Assembly (NCBI GenBank): GCA_963773835.1
Contig: CAVZCQ010000004.1
Span: 868,001-932,000, forward strand
Source of the DNA: JOPF136 sp963773835
GTDB lineage: Bacteria; Acidobacteriota; Terriglobia; Acidiferrales; UBA7541
Length of the DNA stretch: 64,000 nucleotides
Direction of reading: 5' to 3'
Shown: one piece after another, positions 40,045 through 48,782 of the stretch
Numbering within the stretch: the first letter of the stretch is position 1
Layout: every line of letters starts with the position of its first letter
The notes under the pieces: model-generated
The model's input: only the letters and a program-made list of their open reading frames with translations
What the model was told of the DNA's origin: nothing
Databases searched by the model: none
Translations under genes and position numbers: made by a program

Positions 40045-40983
40045 GTGAGCACGGAACTCGAACTCGACGAACTCCGAGCGCTGGTGGAGCGGCGAGCGGG
40101 CATCCACCTGGATGCGACGCGCGACCGCTTCCTGGCGGCGCGGGTGCGCGAGCACATGCAGGAACGCAACATCGCGGGCGCGAGCGAGTTGATGGCGCGC
40201 GTGCGGAAATCGAACTTCGAATATGAGGCGCTGCTGGAACGGCTGCTGACGCAGGAAACCTCCTTCTTCCGCTATCCCTCCGTGTTCGACGCGCTGCGGA
40301 TTTCGATCCTGAAGGAGATGCACGCGCGGAAATTCTGGGAGAACCCGCGGACGCTGCGCATCTGGAGCGCGGGGTGCGCGACGGGCGAGGAGGCGTATTC
40401 CATCGCCATCACGATCGCGGATGCGTTGATGTTCGTGGAGGCCTGGGACATTGAAATCCTGGCGACGGACATCAGCGCGTCGGCGCTGCGGCGCGCGGAG
40501 CAGGCCGTCTATCCGCGGCGCGCGCTCGACGGGCTGACACCGGAGCAGATCGAAGCGCACTTCACGCGGGCGCCGGGCCCGGACCACTGGCAGGTGCGGC
40601 CGCGAATCCGGCGGCTGGTGCGGTTTGCGCCCATGAATCTGGCCGATCCGGTGTACGCCGGACGTATGGACCTGATTTTCTGCATGAACGTGATGATTTA
40701 TTTCACGGAGGAGCGCCGCGTGGCGCTGCTGCGCGGTTTTTGCGACGCGCTGAATCCCGGCGGCTACCTGGTGCTCGGGCACGCGGAATCACTGGCGAAA
40801 TGTCCCGTGAAACTGGAGAGCTGCCGGCATGGTGATTCCCTCCTCTACCGGAAGCCGCTCGCCGGGGAGAAAGAGGGAGCTGCAGAGGCAGGACTGAAGG
40901 CTGGGGAGACGGGACTGAAAGCTGGCGCCACTCCGGCGCAGCCACACCTGCCGCGCGCTGCGGCGATGGAGAAAACGTCGTGA
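40045..40983 (+). CDS. cheR: CheR-type chemoreceptor methyltransferase (set A)
   Basis: A 312-residue protein: an N-terminal helical domain (about 1-75) with QETSFFRYP, then the SAM-dependent methyltransferase domain with WSAGCATGEEAYSIAI (motif I), ILATDISASAL, and FCMNVMIYF. It methylates receptor glutamates. The last 45 residues are an Ala/Gly-rich tail with a short repeat (GLKAGETGLKAGAT) and no TPR. The start is GTG 40045. It overlaps the cheA start by 4 nt (GTGA). Confidence 0.9.
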   Translation: MSTELELDELRALVERRAGIHLDATRDRFLAARVREHMQERNIAGASELMARVRKSNFEYEALLERLLTQETSFFRYPSVFDALRISILKEMHARKFWENPRTLRIWSAGCATGEEAYSIAITIADALMFVEAWDIEILATDISASALRRAEQAVYPRRALDGLTPEQIEAHFTRAPGPDHWQVRPRIRRLVRFAPMNLADPVYAGRMDLIFCMNVMIYFTEERRVALLRGFCDALNPGGYLVLGHAESLAKCPVKLESCRHGDSLLYRKPLAGEKEGAAEAGLKAGETGLKAGATPAQPHLPRAAAMEKTS

Positions 40984-43900
40984 GCGCGCCGGAACAAATC
41001 ACGCTGGACCAGTTTCTGGAGAACGCGTCGGAACGCCTGCAATTCCTGCGCGAATACTCGTCGCTCGTGCCGGAGGCGGCTCCGCGGCGGGAAGAGGTGG
41101 AAAAACTCTACGATGCGGCGCACTGGCTGGCCACGGAAGCGGCGCAGCAGGGCTTCCCGCTGTTCAGCGAGATCTCCGGGCGGATGGCGCATGTGTTCCA
41201 GTACGCCCTGCACGCGGAACTGCCGCCGGAAGCCCACGGGCCGCTGGTGGAATTCCTGGCCGACGCGATCACCGTTCTCGAAGGCGATTTGATGCAGATC
41301 TACGCGGAGCGGGCGGAAACCGCCGAGGACGTGGAAACTTTCAAACGCCGGTATTCGTTTGCATTTGCGCAGCCTGCGGCACACGAGCCGCCGGCGCGCC
41401 CCGCTGTCGTGGCGCCAGCCCCGGAGATGGCGGCGGACGCCGATGCCGCGGCGTTTCCAGTTGGAGATGCGGGCGAGGCGCTGCCCGAGGATGAAGAGGT
41501 GCCGGCCGAAGTGCTGGAGTTCTTTGTGCCGGAGGCGGACGAGCATCTGCAGGCGGTGACGGAGTGCCTGCTGGCCATCGAATCGGGGGCGACCGCGGAG
41601 GACGTGCACAAACTGTTCCGCGCGATGCACACGGTGAAAGGGTCGGCGGCGCAGGTGGGGCTGCGGCGCGTGTCGGCGGTGGCGCATCGGATGGAGGATT
41701 TGGTCGGGCGGATTCGCGACGGGAGCCTGCGCGCCACGCCGGAAGTCGTGGACCTGTGCCTGGAAGCGGTGGACGTGCTGAAAAGGACGATTCACCGCCA
41801 GTGGAGGGATGAAGAGACGGCGAAAGCGGGCCTGCAGGGAATCGTGGAACGCCTGGCGCCGTACGCGCCGCGGGCGGCGGAGGCAATGAGTGCCCCTGGG
41901 GAGGCGGTGGTTGCCGAGGCTGCGGACGCGCCGGCAGCGGAGCCTGCGGGCGAACCTGCGGCTGTGAACGCCCCGGCGGTGAAGCGGCGCGCCGTGACTG
42001 CCGTGCCGGGCGGAAAGTCCGTGCGGATCGCGCTGGACCGGCTGGACCGGATGATGAACGCAGTGGGCGAACTGGTGATCAACCGCACGCGCATGGTCGG
42101 CCACATGGCGGAGCTGGAAAAACTGGTGGAAGTGCTGAATTTCTCGAAGTCGCGCCTGGTCGGGAAAATCGACGATTTCCAGGAAAAACACGAATTCCAA
42201 CTGCTGAAACGCGCCAATCCGGCGTTTGCCGGTTTCGGCCGCGGCAACGGACACGGCAACGGCGGGAACGGAAACGACGGAAAGAGCCAGGGCGGACCAG
42301 CGGCTTCCCGCCGCGGCGCACCGGGCGCGATGGAAGAGTTCAGCGAGCTGGAAATGGACCGGTACGACGATTTCAACATCCTGTCGCGCTCGTTGACGGA
42401 GATTTCGGCGGACGTGAACGAAGTGCTCACGCAGCTCGACGGCTTCCTGGGGCGGGTGGAAGGCGACATCGGGGAATTCACGAAGCTGGCGCACAGTTTG
42501 CAGGACGAAATCACGCAGGCGCGCATGGTGCCCATTGGCAACCTGAGCACGCGGCTCTCGCGCACCGTGCGGGAAGCAGCGAAGGAAACCGGGCGTGCCG
42601 TGGACTTCGAGCTGGAGGGCGAAGCCACCGAACTGGACAACAACATCATCCAGCAGCTCGCCGACCCGCTGATTCACCTGGTGCGCAACGCGGTGGCGCA
42701 CGGAATTGAAGACGCTGCGGAGCGCCGCGCGGCGGGAAAACCGGAGCGCGGGCGGGTGACGCTGCGCGCCTACCATCGCGGCAACCACATCTTCCTGGAA
42801 GTGGAGGACGACGGACGGGGAATTGACTACGAGCGGGTGCGCGAGCACGCGGTGGAAGCCAGCCTGGTGTCGCCGGAAGTGGCGCACAAACTCACCGAAC
42901 GCGAGCTGCGCGACATCCTCTTCCATCCCGGTTTCTCGACCGCATCGAGCCAGACGGAGCTGGCCGGCCGCGGCGTGGGGCTGGACGTGGTGAAAGCGAA
43001 TGTGGGGGCGCTCAACGGCGAAATCGAGGTGCGCTCGGAGCGCGGCTCGGGCTGTTTCTTCTCCCTGAAAGTTCCGCTGACGCTCATCATTTCCCAGGCG
43101 CTGTTTGTGCGCTGCTCGACTTCGACGTTTGCGTTTCCGCTGTCAACCGTGGAAGAAATCCGGCGGATCAAGCCGGAAGAGATCGAGGAAGTGGGCGGAA
43201 AGCTGTACACGCGGGTGCGCGACCTGATTACGGAAATCGTGCGGCTGGATTCGCAGTTGGAGCTGCCGCCGCTCGAAGCCGCCAACGGCTACTACCGCAT
43301 GGTGCTGGTGCGGGTGGCCAACCGGCAGGTGGGCATCGTGGTGGAAGAGGTGCTGGGAAAAGACGAAATCGTGATCAAAAGCCTGGGCACCTACCTGCGC
43401 CGCGTGAAATTGTTCCCCGGGGCGACGATTGCCCCGGACGGCAGCCTGATCCTGCTGATCGACCTGAACCGGCTGGTGGATTCGGGAACGCCGGAGCGGC
43501 GCGCGCTGGGTCCCGGAGCGGCAGGAATCGCGCGCGTGTTCTCGCCGGGAGCGGCGGCGGTGGCCGCAGGCGCGATTCCGGGCGAGGCGACGGACACGAT
43601 CCGCGACGACAAAGTTGTGCTGGTGACCGACGATTCGATCAGCGTGCGCAAATTCGTTGGCCGAATGCTGGAGAAGGCGGGCTACCGCGTGAAGCTGGCG
43701 TCGGACGGCCTGGAAGCGGCGGAAGTGGCGGCGCAGAGCGGGTGCCACCTGATCCTGACGGACATCGAGATGCCTCGCATGAACGGCTACGAGCTGATGG
43801 CTCACCTCCGGCAGGACCCGTCCACGCGGCGGATTCCGGTGATGGTGCTGACGTCGCGCGCGGGCGCGAAGCACAAAGAACGCGCGATGAAAGAGGGCGC

Positions 43901-44015
43901 GGCGGCGTTCCTGACGAAACCAGTGCAGGAAGAGCAGCTTCTTACCGCGGTCGCGGAGCTGATTGGCGAGTCGTCCGCGGAAGGCCGCTCGGCTCGCCTG
44001 GTGACGGTGCGATAG
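40980..44015 (+). CDS. cheA: CheA-receiver hybrid histidine kinase (set A)
   Basis: A 1011-residue kinase. In order: a degenerate HPt-like helical domain (about 5-125, H48 in AAHWLATEAAQQG); an acidic/Pro linker; a canonical HPt (H217 in AMHTVKGSAA); a dimerisation domain interrupted by a Gly/Asn-rich insert (about 418-440); a HATPase domain with the N-box LIHLVRNAVAHGIE and G boxes; a CheW-like P5 domain (about 690-820); and a C-terminal receiver with D928 (ILTDIEMP) and LTKPVQ. The attached receiver may act as a phosphate sink or output. The start is GTG, overlapping cheR. Confidence 0.92.
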   Translation: MSAPEQITLDQFLENASERLQFLREYSSLVPEAAPRREEVEKLYDAAHWLATEAAQQGFPLFSEISGRMAHVFQYALHAELPPEAHGPLVEFLADAITVLEGDLMQIYAERAETAEDVETFKRRYSFAFAQPAAHEPPARPAVVAPAPEMAADADAAAFPVGDAGEALPEDEEVPAEVLEFFVPEADEHLQAVTECLLAIESGATAEDVHKLFRAMHTVKGSAAQVGLRRVSAVAHRMEDLVGRIRDGSLRATPEVVDLCLEAVDVLKRTIHRQWRDEETAKAGLQGIVERLAPYAPRAAEAMSAPGEAVVAEAADAPAAEPAGEPAAVNAPAVKRRAVTAVPGGKSVRIALDRLDRMMNAVGELVINRTRMVGHMAELEKLVEVLNFSKSRLVGKIDDFQEKHEFQLLKRANPAFAGFGRGNGHGNGGNGNDGKSQGGPAASRRGAPGAMEEFSELEMDRYDDFNILSRSLTEISADVNEVLTQLDGFLGRVEGDIGEFTKLAHSLQDEITQARMVPIGNLSTRLSRTVREAAKETGRAVDFELEGEATELDNNIIQQLADPLIHLVRNAVAHGIEDAAERRAAGKPERGRVTLRAYHRGNHIFLEVEDDGRGIDYERVREHAVEASLVSPEVAHKLTERELRDILFHPGFSTASSQTELAGRGVGLDVVKANVGALNGEIEVRSERGSGCFFSLKVPLTLIISQALFVRCSTSTFAFPLSTVEEIRRIKPEEIEEVGGKLYTRVRDLITEIVRLDSQLELPPLEAANGYYRMVLVRVANRQVGIVVEEVLGKDEIVIKSLGTYLRRVKLFPGATIAPDGSLILLIDLNRLVDSGTPERRALGPGAAGIARVFSPGAAAVAAGAIPGEATDTIRDDKVVLVTDDSISVRKFVGRMLEKAGYRVKLASDGLEAAEVAAQSGCHLILTDIEMPRMNGYELMAHLRQDPSTRRIPVMVLTSRAGAKHKERAMKEGAAAFLTKPVQEEQLLTAVAELIGESSAEGRSARLVTVR

Positions 44016-44021
44016 AAGAAG

Positions 44022-45143
44022 ATGAGCGGCAACGGAACACAAATCCGGGTGCTGGTGGTGGACGATTCGGCGTTCATGCGCCGCGTGCTGGGAAAAATCA
44101 TCGACACCGATCCCCAGATGACCGTCGTGGGCGTTGCCTCCGATGGCCGCGAGGCCGTGAGCCAGGCGGAATCGCTTCATCCGGACGTCATCACCATGGA
44201 CATCAACATGCCGGTGATGGACGGCCTGGAAGCCACCGAACACATCATGACGCGCAACCCGCGGCCCATCGTGGTGGTCAGTTCGGAATCGCGCATGGGC
44301 GCTTCCGGAACCCTGCGCGCGCTCGAACTGGGCGCCGTCGATTTCGTTGCGAAACCTTCGGCCGGCGTGGACCTGGACATGGGAACGGTGAGCGACGAAC
44401 TATTGAAGAAAATCCGCATGGCCTCGAAGGTGCGCGTGGTGCGCACGGCCTCGCGGACGAAAGTGTCGATGGACCCATCCGGAACCGGGAAAACACTGAT
44501 CCAGCCCGCGCCGCAGTTTCCTTCCCTGCCTGCCCTGCAGGCCGGAGACCGCTTCCCGATCGTAGTCGTGGCTGCTTCGACGGGCGGGCCGGCAACGGTG
44601 ATGCAGATTCTGCCGCGGCTGCCGAAAGATTTTCCGGCGGCAATCCTGCTGGTGCAGCACATGCCCGCCACGTTCACCGCGCAGTACGGCCACCAGCTCG
44701 CCGAACGCGCGGGAATGAAGGTGAAAGAGGCCACTCATCAGGACACGCTCGCGCCCGGGACGATTTACGTGTGTCCCGGATCGCACCACATGCGGATTTC
44801 GCCTGCGGGACGCATCCAGCTCGATGACGGCCCGCGGATTGCCGGCTACCGTCCGTGCGCCGATCTGACCATGGAAGCGGCGGCGGTGTACGCGGGGCCG
44901 CTGGCCATCGGTGTGGTACTGACCGGTATGGGCGGAGACGCAGCGCAGGGCGCGCGCGCGATAAAAAGGAGCGGGGGATTCGTGATCGCCCAGGACGAAT
45001 CCACCTCCACGATTTTCGGGATGCCCGCGGAGGCCATCAAAACCGGCGCGGTGGACAGAGTACTGCCCGCCGAGGACATCTCCAACGCCATCGCGCGGCG
45101 CGTGTCTGAGGTGCTGGCGGTGCCACACAGGAGCCGGGCTTGA
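44022..45143 (+). CDS. cheB: CheB-type chemoreceptor methylesterase (set A)
   Basis: A 373-residue protein: a receiver (about 8-125, VVDDSAFMRR and TMDINMPVMDG) and a CheB esterase domain with the Ser-His-Asp triad in ASTGGPATV, LLVQHMPATFT and TGMGGDAAQG. It removes receptor methyl groups and is normally activated by CheA. An Ala/Pro-rich linker joins the domains. It begins 6 nt after the hybrid cheA and ends inside the next cheW start. Confidence 0.93.
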   Translation: MSGNGTQIRVLVVDDSAFMRRVLGKIIDTDPQMTVVGVASDGREAVSQAESLHPDVITMDINMPVMDGLEATEHIMTRNPRPIVVVSSESRMGASGTLRALELGAVDFVAKPSAGVDLDMGTVSDELLKKIRMASKVRVVRTASRTKVSMDPSGTGKTLIQPAPQFPSLPALQAGDRFPIVVVAASTGGPATVMQILPRLPKDFPAAILLVQHMPATFTAQYGHQLAERAGMKVKEATHQDTLAPGTIYVCPGSHHMRISPAGRIQLDDGPRIAGYRPCADLTMEAAAVYAGPLAIGVVLTGMGGDAAQGARAIKRSGGFVIAQDESTSTIFGMPAEAIKTGAVDRVLPAEDISNAIARRVSEVLAVPHRSRA

Positions 45144-45655
45144 GCCGGGCCGCGCACTCGAACGGGAAAGCCGCGGCTGCCGCACGGCAGGAGCCGGTGA
45201 TCGTGTTCGTTGTGGCGGGGACGGAATTTGCGATTCCCGCGGGCGCGGTGCACGAAATCCGCAGCACAGACAGCCTGGCGGGCGAAGCGGCGATGCTGGA
45301 ACAGGCCGATTTTCCGTGGGTGCGGCACAGCATTGAGAGGGGCGGCACCACGCAGTACGTGGTGAGCGTAGGGACGTATTTCGGAATGCCGCGTTCCCGG
45401 CCTTCGCTGGTGCTGGTGCTGCGCGGCTCGCGTTGCGCGCTGCTGGTGGACCGCATCGAGCGCATGGACGCGCTCTCGTCGATTTATGCGCTGCCTCGTG
45501 CGTTCCAGGGTGACGAGAGGCGGTGGTATCTGGGGCTGGCGATGTTTGAAGACGGCGTGGTGCCCATGCTGAATCCGCAGGGGCTGCTCACGGCGGAACA
45601 CCTGGAGCGGCTGGATGCGCGCGCGCTGGCCCTGCTCAGCGGGGTGCCGGCATGA
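45140..45655 (+). CDS. Divergent CheW-like protein (set A, second copy)
   Basis: A 171-residue protein with a CheW-like fold: VFVVAGTEFAIPAGAVHEIR at the start, VLVLRGSRCALLVDRIERMD in the middle and LAMFEDGVVPMLNPQGLL near the end. The NLRG hallmark of CheW is not conserved. The start is TTG 45140 with AGGAG 6 nt upstream, overlapping the cheB stop. The next gene overlaps by 4 nt. It may act as an array-specific coupling variant. Confidence 0.65.
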   Translation: MSRAAHSNGKAAAAARQEPVIVFVVAGTEFAIPAGAVHEIRSTDSLAGEAAMLEQADFPWVRHSIERGGTTQYVVSVGTYFGMPRSRPSLVLVLRGSRCALLVDRIERMDALSSIYALPRAFQGDERRWYLGLAMFEDGVVPMLNPQGLLTAEHLERLDARALALLSGVPA

Positions 45656-46116
45656 GCGTGCTCGACTCTGCGGCAGAAGCCACCTACGTGCTGTTGCGGC
45701 TGGGCGAGCGCCGCTTTGCCGTGCCGGCAGACGACGTGGAGGAACTGACGGGAGCGAGCCGGCTGCAAAAATTCCCGCACCGGACGAAGCAGGTGGACGG
45801 CGTGATCGTGAGGAGGAAGCGCGTGGTGGCCGTGCGCGATGTGGCCAGCCTGCTGACGGGCCGCCCGCTTGCGTTTCACCGCTTTTACCTGATCGTGCGG
45901 AGGCATTACGGCTCCGCAATCGAGCTCGAAGCCCTCCCCGTCTCCGGAGATTGTGAATTGCTCAGCGGCGTGATCACGATTCCACGCGGCGAGGACGGGC
46001 CGGAGTATTTCGCCGGCACCATCGACCTGGCCGGAGACCAGGTGCCGCTGCTGGATCTGGAAAAACTGGCGGCAGCCGCGCGCGCGGCTGCGGAACCCGC
46101 TGGGAGCCGGTCATGA
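45652..46116 (+). CDS. Divergent CheW-like protein (set A, third copy)
   Basis: A 154-residue protein with the CheW pattern YVLLRLGERRFAVPADDVEE, HRTKQVDGVIVRRKRVVAVR in place of the NLRG segment, and FAGTIDLAGDQVPLLDLEKL at the end. It overlaps the previous gene by 4 nt and the next by 4 nt. The two consecutive divergent CheW proteins probably arose by duplication. Confidence 0.65.
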   Translation: MSVLDSAAEATYVLLRLGERRFAVPADDVEELTGASRLQKFPHRTKQVDGVIVRRKRVVAVRDVASLLTGRPLAFHRFYLIVRRHYGSAIELEALPVSGDCELLSGVITIPRGEDGPEYFAGTIDLAGDQVPLLDLEKLAAAARAAAEPAGSRS

Positions 46117-46889
46117 CCACGGCCACGGCCACACCGGCGCGCGTCATGCTGATCGACAGCAACGTGCTGTTTTCCCGCCGGCTGACCGACGCCCTGCGGC
46201 GCGAAGGGCTGGAGGTGGTGCACGCGAGCCAGAGCGCCTACGCGCTGACCATGCTGGAGTGGAACATGCCTGCGGCCATCCTGTGCGCTACGAACCTGCG
46301 CGAGATGGGAGCCTTCGAGATCGCGCCGCTGCTGCGCGCGGACCCGAAGACGGCGCAGATTCCGCTGATCGCCATCAGCTCGGGCGACTCCTCCGCGCTG
46401 ATGGAGGCCTTCCGCGCGGGCTGCGACGAATGCGTGGACCGGCGGCGCCCGCCGGAGGAAATTGCGGCACACGTGCGCAACCTGCTGTTCAGCCGCCAGG
46501 AAGGCTTCCAGCCCACGCAGATGCTGGCGGGCTCGGAGACCAGCCTTTCCGGGAACATCGAGCACCACGACCTGCCCGGGGTGCTCCAGATGCTCGCGCA
46601 GGCGCGCCAGACGGGAGCGCTGCACATCAATGCGGCGGGAGTGGACGGCATCGTGTTCTTCGACGCGGGGGAAATCACGCACGCGGAATGCGACTCGCTG
46701 TTCGGCGACGAGGCCGTGATCCACATCCTCAAACTGTGCCACCGGGCGGCCTCCGGCGTGTACAAATTCGCTTATGGGGCCAGCGCGCTGCACCGCACCG
46801 TGTTGCGTTCCTCGACGGACCTGATGCTCGACGCCATGCGCGAATTCGACGAGGCCGAGCGGGACACACTCAATCAGGAGACACCATGA
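46113..46889 (+). CDS. Pseudo-receiver with C-terminal DUF4388 domain
   Basis: A 258-residue protein. Residues 10-125 are receiver-like (VMLIDSNVLFSRRL), but the phospho-acceptor position (AAILCATNL) is Ala and the conserved Lys region is CVDRRRPPEE, so phosphorylation is unlikely. Residues about 145-250 match DUF4388 (SLSGNIEHHDLPGVLQMLAQ, GALHINAAGVDGIVFFDAGE), a domain common in Acidobacteria, deltaproteobacterial-type lineages and cyanobacterial PatA-like regulators. It lies inside the ATGA-coupled gene run. Confidence 0.75.
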   Translation: MTTATATPARVMLIDSNVLFSRRLTDALRREGLEVVHASQSAYALTMLEWNMPAAILCATNLREMGAFEIAPLLRADPKTAQIPLIAISSGDSSALMEAFRAGCDECVDRRRPPEEIAAHVRNLLFSRQEGFQPTQMLAGSETSLSGNIEHHDLPGVLQMLAQARQTGALHINAAGVDGIVFFDAGEITHAECDSLFGDEAVIHILKLCHRAASGVYKFAYGASALHRTVLRSSTDLMLDAMREFDEAERDTLNQETP

Positions 46890-47716
46890 GCGACACTCCC
46901 ACGGCCACCGCAGTTCTGGCCCCCACCATATATTTCATCGACGACAGCGCCACAATGCGCGAGGTGATCAAAATCGCCTTCCGGAAGGAAAACATCCAGG
47001 TGGTCACCTGCCCGAGCGTGGCCGCGGCCATTGAGCAGTTCGGCGCGGTGCGGCCGGATGCGGTGATCAGCGACGTCATCATGCCCGATCGCGACGGCTA
47101 CGAGCTGTGCAGCTACGTGAAGGGGCACGCAGAACTGGGCAAAACGCCGGTGATCCTGATGTCGGGAGTGGTGAACCGCACGGTGGCGGAGAAAGCCACA
47201 GTGGTGGGTGCGGACGAGCTGCTCCGCAAACCCTTCCAGCCTCAGGAACTCGTGGCTCGCGTGAAAAAACTGTTGCGCAGAGATACCCCGGCGGATTCGC
47301 CGGCCGGCGAGACAGCGCCCGCGCAGGGGACCCTCGAGGCGACGAGCGGCCTCGGCAGCCTGGAAAAATTGTTCAGCCCGCCGGCACCCGCACCGTCTGC
47401 ACTCCCGGCGAAGCTACATGTTCCGCCCGCGCCACCACGGCAGCCCGCGCCTCCAGTCGCCGCGGCTGCGCCTGAAGTTCCGCCAGCGCCGGTCGCAATC
47501 GTTACCGCACCTTTACCGACGCCGCCCGGCGCTCCCGCGAGCGTACCCGCTGCGGCGCCGGCGTCCGGTGGAGCACCTGCGGACGCGCAACGGCTCCGCT
47601 TCGAAATTCAACGTCTCGAATTGCTGGTGCGAAAACTGCAATCGGAGTTGGAAGCGGAACGGCAGTACTGCCAGGCGCTCGAAGCGCACATCCGCGCGCT
47701 GCAGGGATGCGCGTAA
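46886..47716 (+). CDS. Response regulator with Pro-rich linker and C-terminal coiled coil
   Basis: A 276-residue protein: an intact receiver (about 12-130; FIDDSATMREV, AVISDVIMPDRDGYE, LLRKPFQ), then about 90 residues rich in Pro/Ala, then a charged helix (RLRFEIQRLELLVRKLQSEL) likely to form a coiled coil. With no DNA-binding or enzymatic output, it probably acts by protein-protein contact, as CheY- or FrzZ-like outputs do. I chose ATG 46886 because AGGAG lies 5 nt upstream; it overlaps the previous stop. Confidence 0.8.
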   Translation: MSDTPTATAVLAPTIYFIDDSATMREVIKIAFRKENIQVVTCPSVAAAIEQFGAVRPDAVISDVIMPDRDGYELCSYVKGHAELGKTPVILMSGVVNRTVAEKATVVGADELLRKPFQPQELVARVKKLLRRDTPADSPAGETAPAQGTLEATSGLGSLEKLFSPPAPAPSALPAKLHVPPAPPRQPAPPVAAAAPEVPPAPVAIVTAPLPTPPGAPASVPAAAPASGGAPADAQRLRFEIQRLELLVRKLQSELEAERQYCQALEAHIRALQGCA

Positions 47717-47736
47717 GGACCCGGGAAGGGGCATTC

Positions 47737-48603
47737 ATGCCGGCCACACTGATTACCGGGAAGGAGCGGGTTCGGCTGCGGCTGCGCATCGAAGCGCGCG
47801 GCACCGACGCCTCGGGCCAGGGGTTTGAGCATCGCGGCTCGACCGTAGAAATCCATCGCGAGGGCGCTCTCGTGGAACTCCCCAGCGCGAACGGCCGCAT
47901 CGCGCCGGGGCAGATGCTGACCGTGCGGCGGCAACACGGCGAGGACGGCTGGCTGGAGGCGCGGGCGCGGGTTCTGGGCCTGGTGGAGACGCCGGAGAAT
48001 GCGCGGCTGTACAACGTAGAACTGATGCCCGGTGACCAGGAATTCTGGGCCATCGAGTTTCCCGCGGGCCCGGGCTCGGCGCGCGCCGTGGCTTGTATGC
48101 TGCTGGAATGCTGTTTCTGCCGGCGGCGCGAAGTGGTGTACGTGAGCGACCGCGACATGCTGTGCTTCAACACGCAGAAAGGAATCGCGCGGCGCTGCGA
48201 GTCGTGCGAGACGCCGACCATCTGGGTGCAGACGCTGGATGAATACACGCCGCACACGGCCAGCGGTTCCTCCGGCTTCCACCGCATCGGCCAACCGGCA
48301 CAGATCCACGACCGGCAGGCCACCCCACGATTCCGCACACGGCTGACGGCCTGCGTGCGCGCGGCGGGAAGCGAGCTGGAGTTGGCGGTGTGCGAAAACA
48401 TGTCGCGGGGCGGTCTGTGTTTCCGCACGCGCCGGCGGTACTCGGAAAACGACATCCTGGAAGTGGCCGTGCCCTACACAAAGGGCGCGGCAAACATCTT
48501 CGTTCCCGCGCGCGTCATCTACGTGCAGGAAGTGCCCACCGCCGGGCTGCACCGGCACGGAGCCGCTTACCTGCGCACCGCGCCGGAGGATGGAGACACG
48601 TAG
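47737..48603 (+). CDS. PilZ protein with central zinc-ribbon (two beta domains flanking a Cys4 module)
   Basis: A 288-residue protein. Residues about 5-110 form a beta-rich, PilZ-like domain. Residues 120-160 hold a CxxC...CxxC module (C125/C128 and C154/C157, with C143 between). Residues about 190-285 form a canonical PilZ domain with R198xxxR202 and N221xS223xxG226, so c-di-GMP binding is expected. I chose ATG 47737 (AAGGGG 6 nt upstream). It closes chemosensory set A and suggests a c-di-GMP-responsive output. Confidence 0.75.
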   Translation: MPATLITGKERVRLRLRIEARGTDASGQGFEHRGSTVEIHREGALVELPSANGRIAPGQMLTVRRQHGEDGWLEARARVLGLVETPENARLYNVELMPGDQEFWAIEFPAGPGSARAVACMLLECCFCRRREVVYVSDRDMLCFNTQKGIARRCESCETPTIWVQTLDEYTPHTASGSSGFHRIGQPAQIHDRQATPRFRTRLTACVRAAGSELELAVCENMSRGGLCFRTRRRYSENDILEVAVPYTKGAANIFVPARVIYVQEVPTAGLHRHGAAYLRTAPEDGDT

Positions 48604-48614
48604 CCGCGCGGTGG

Positions 48615-48632
48615 CACAGACTTCAGTCTGTG
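48615..48632. repeat. Dispersed hairpin, minus-strand TGAA loop
   Basis: CACAGAC-TTCA-GTCTGTG; read on the minus strand the loop is TGAA and the flank is CCAC, as in the other members. It lies 11 nt after the PilZ-zinc gene. Confidence 0.6.
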
Positions 48633-48695
48633 GGCCTACCTTTCCATCCACATCAGTATCGCTTCCCGGATCCGCCTCCTGGGTTACCCGACCGC

Positions 48696-48715
48696 GCGCA
48701 GGCTGAAGCCTGCGC
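48696..48715. repeat. Dispersed hairpin, TGAA loop
   Basis: GCGCAGGC-TGAA-GCCTGCGC followed by CAC, 80 bp from the previous member in the same 180-bp gap and pointing the other way. Confidence 0.6.
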
Positions 48716-48782
48716 CACTGGACAAAACCGCGCGTGCGGCGTAGAAAAATAGCCGGGTAAATCTGCTCACTGACGAGGGGGC

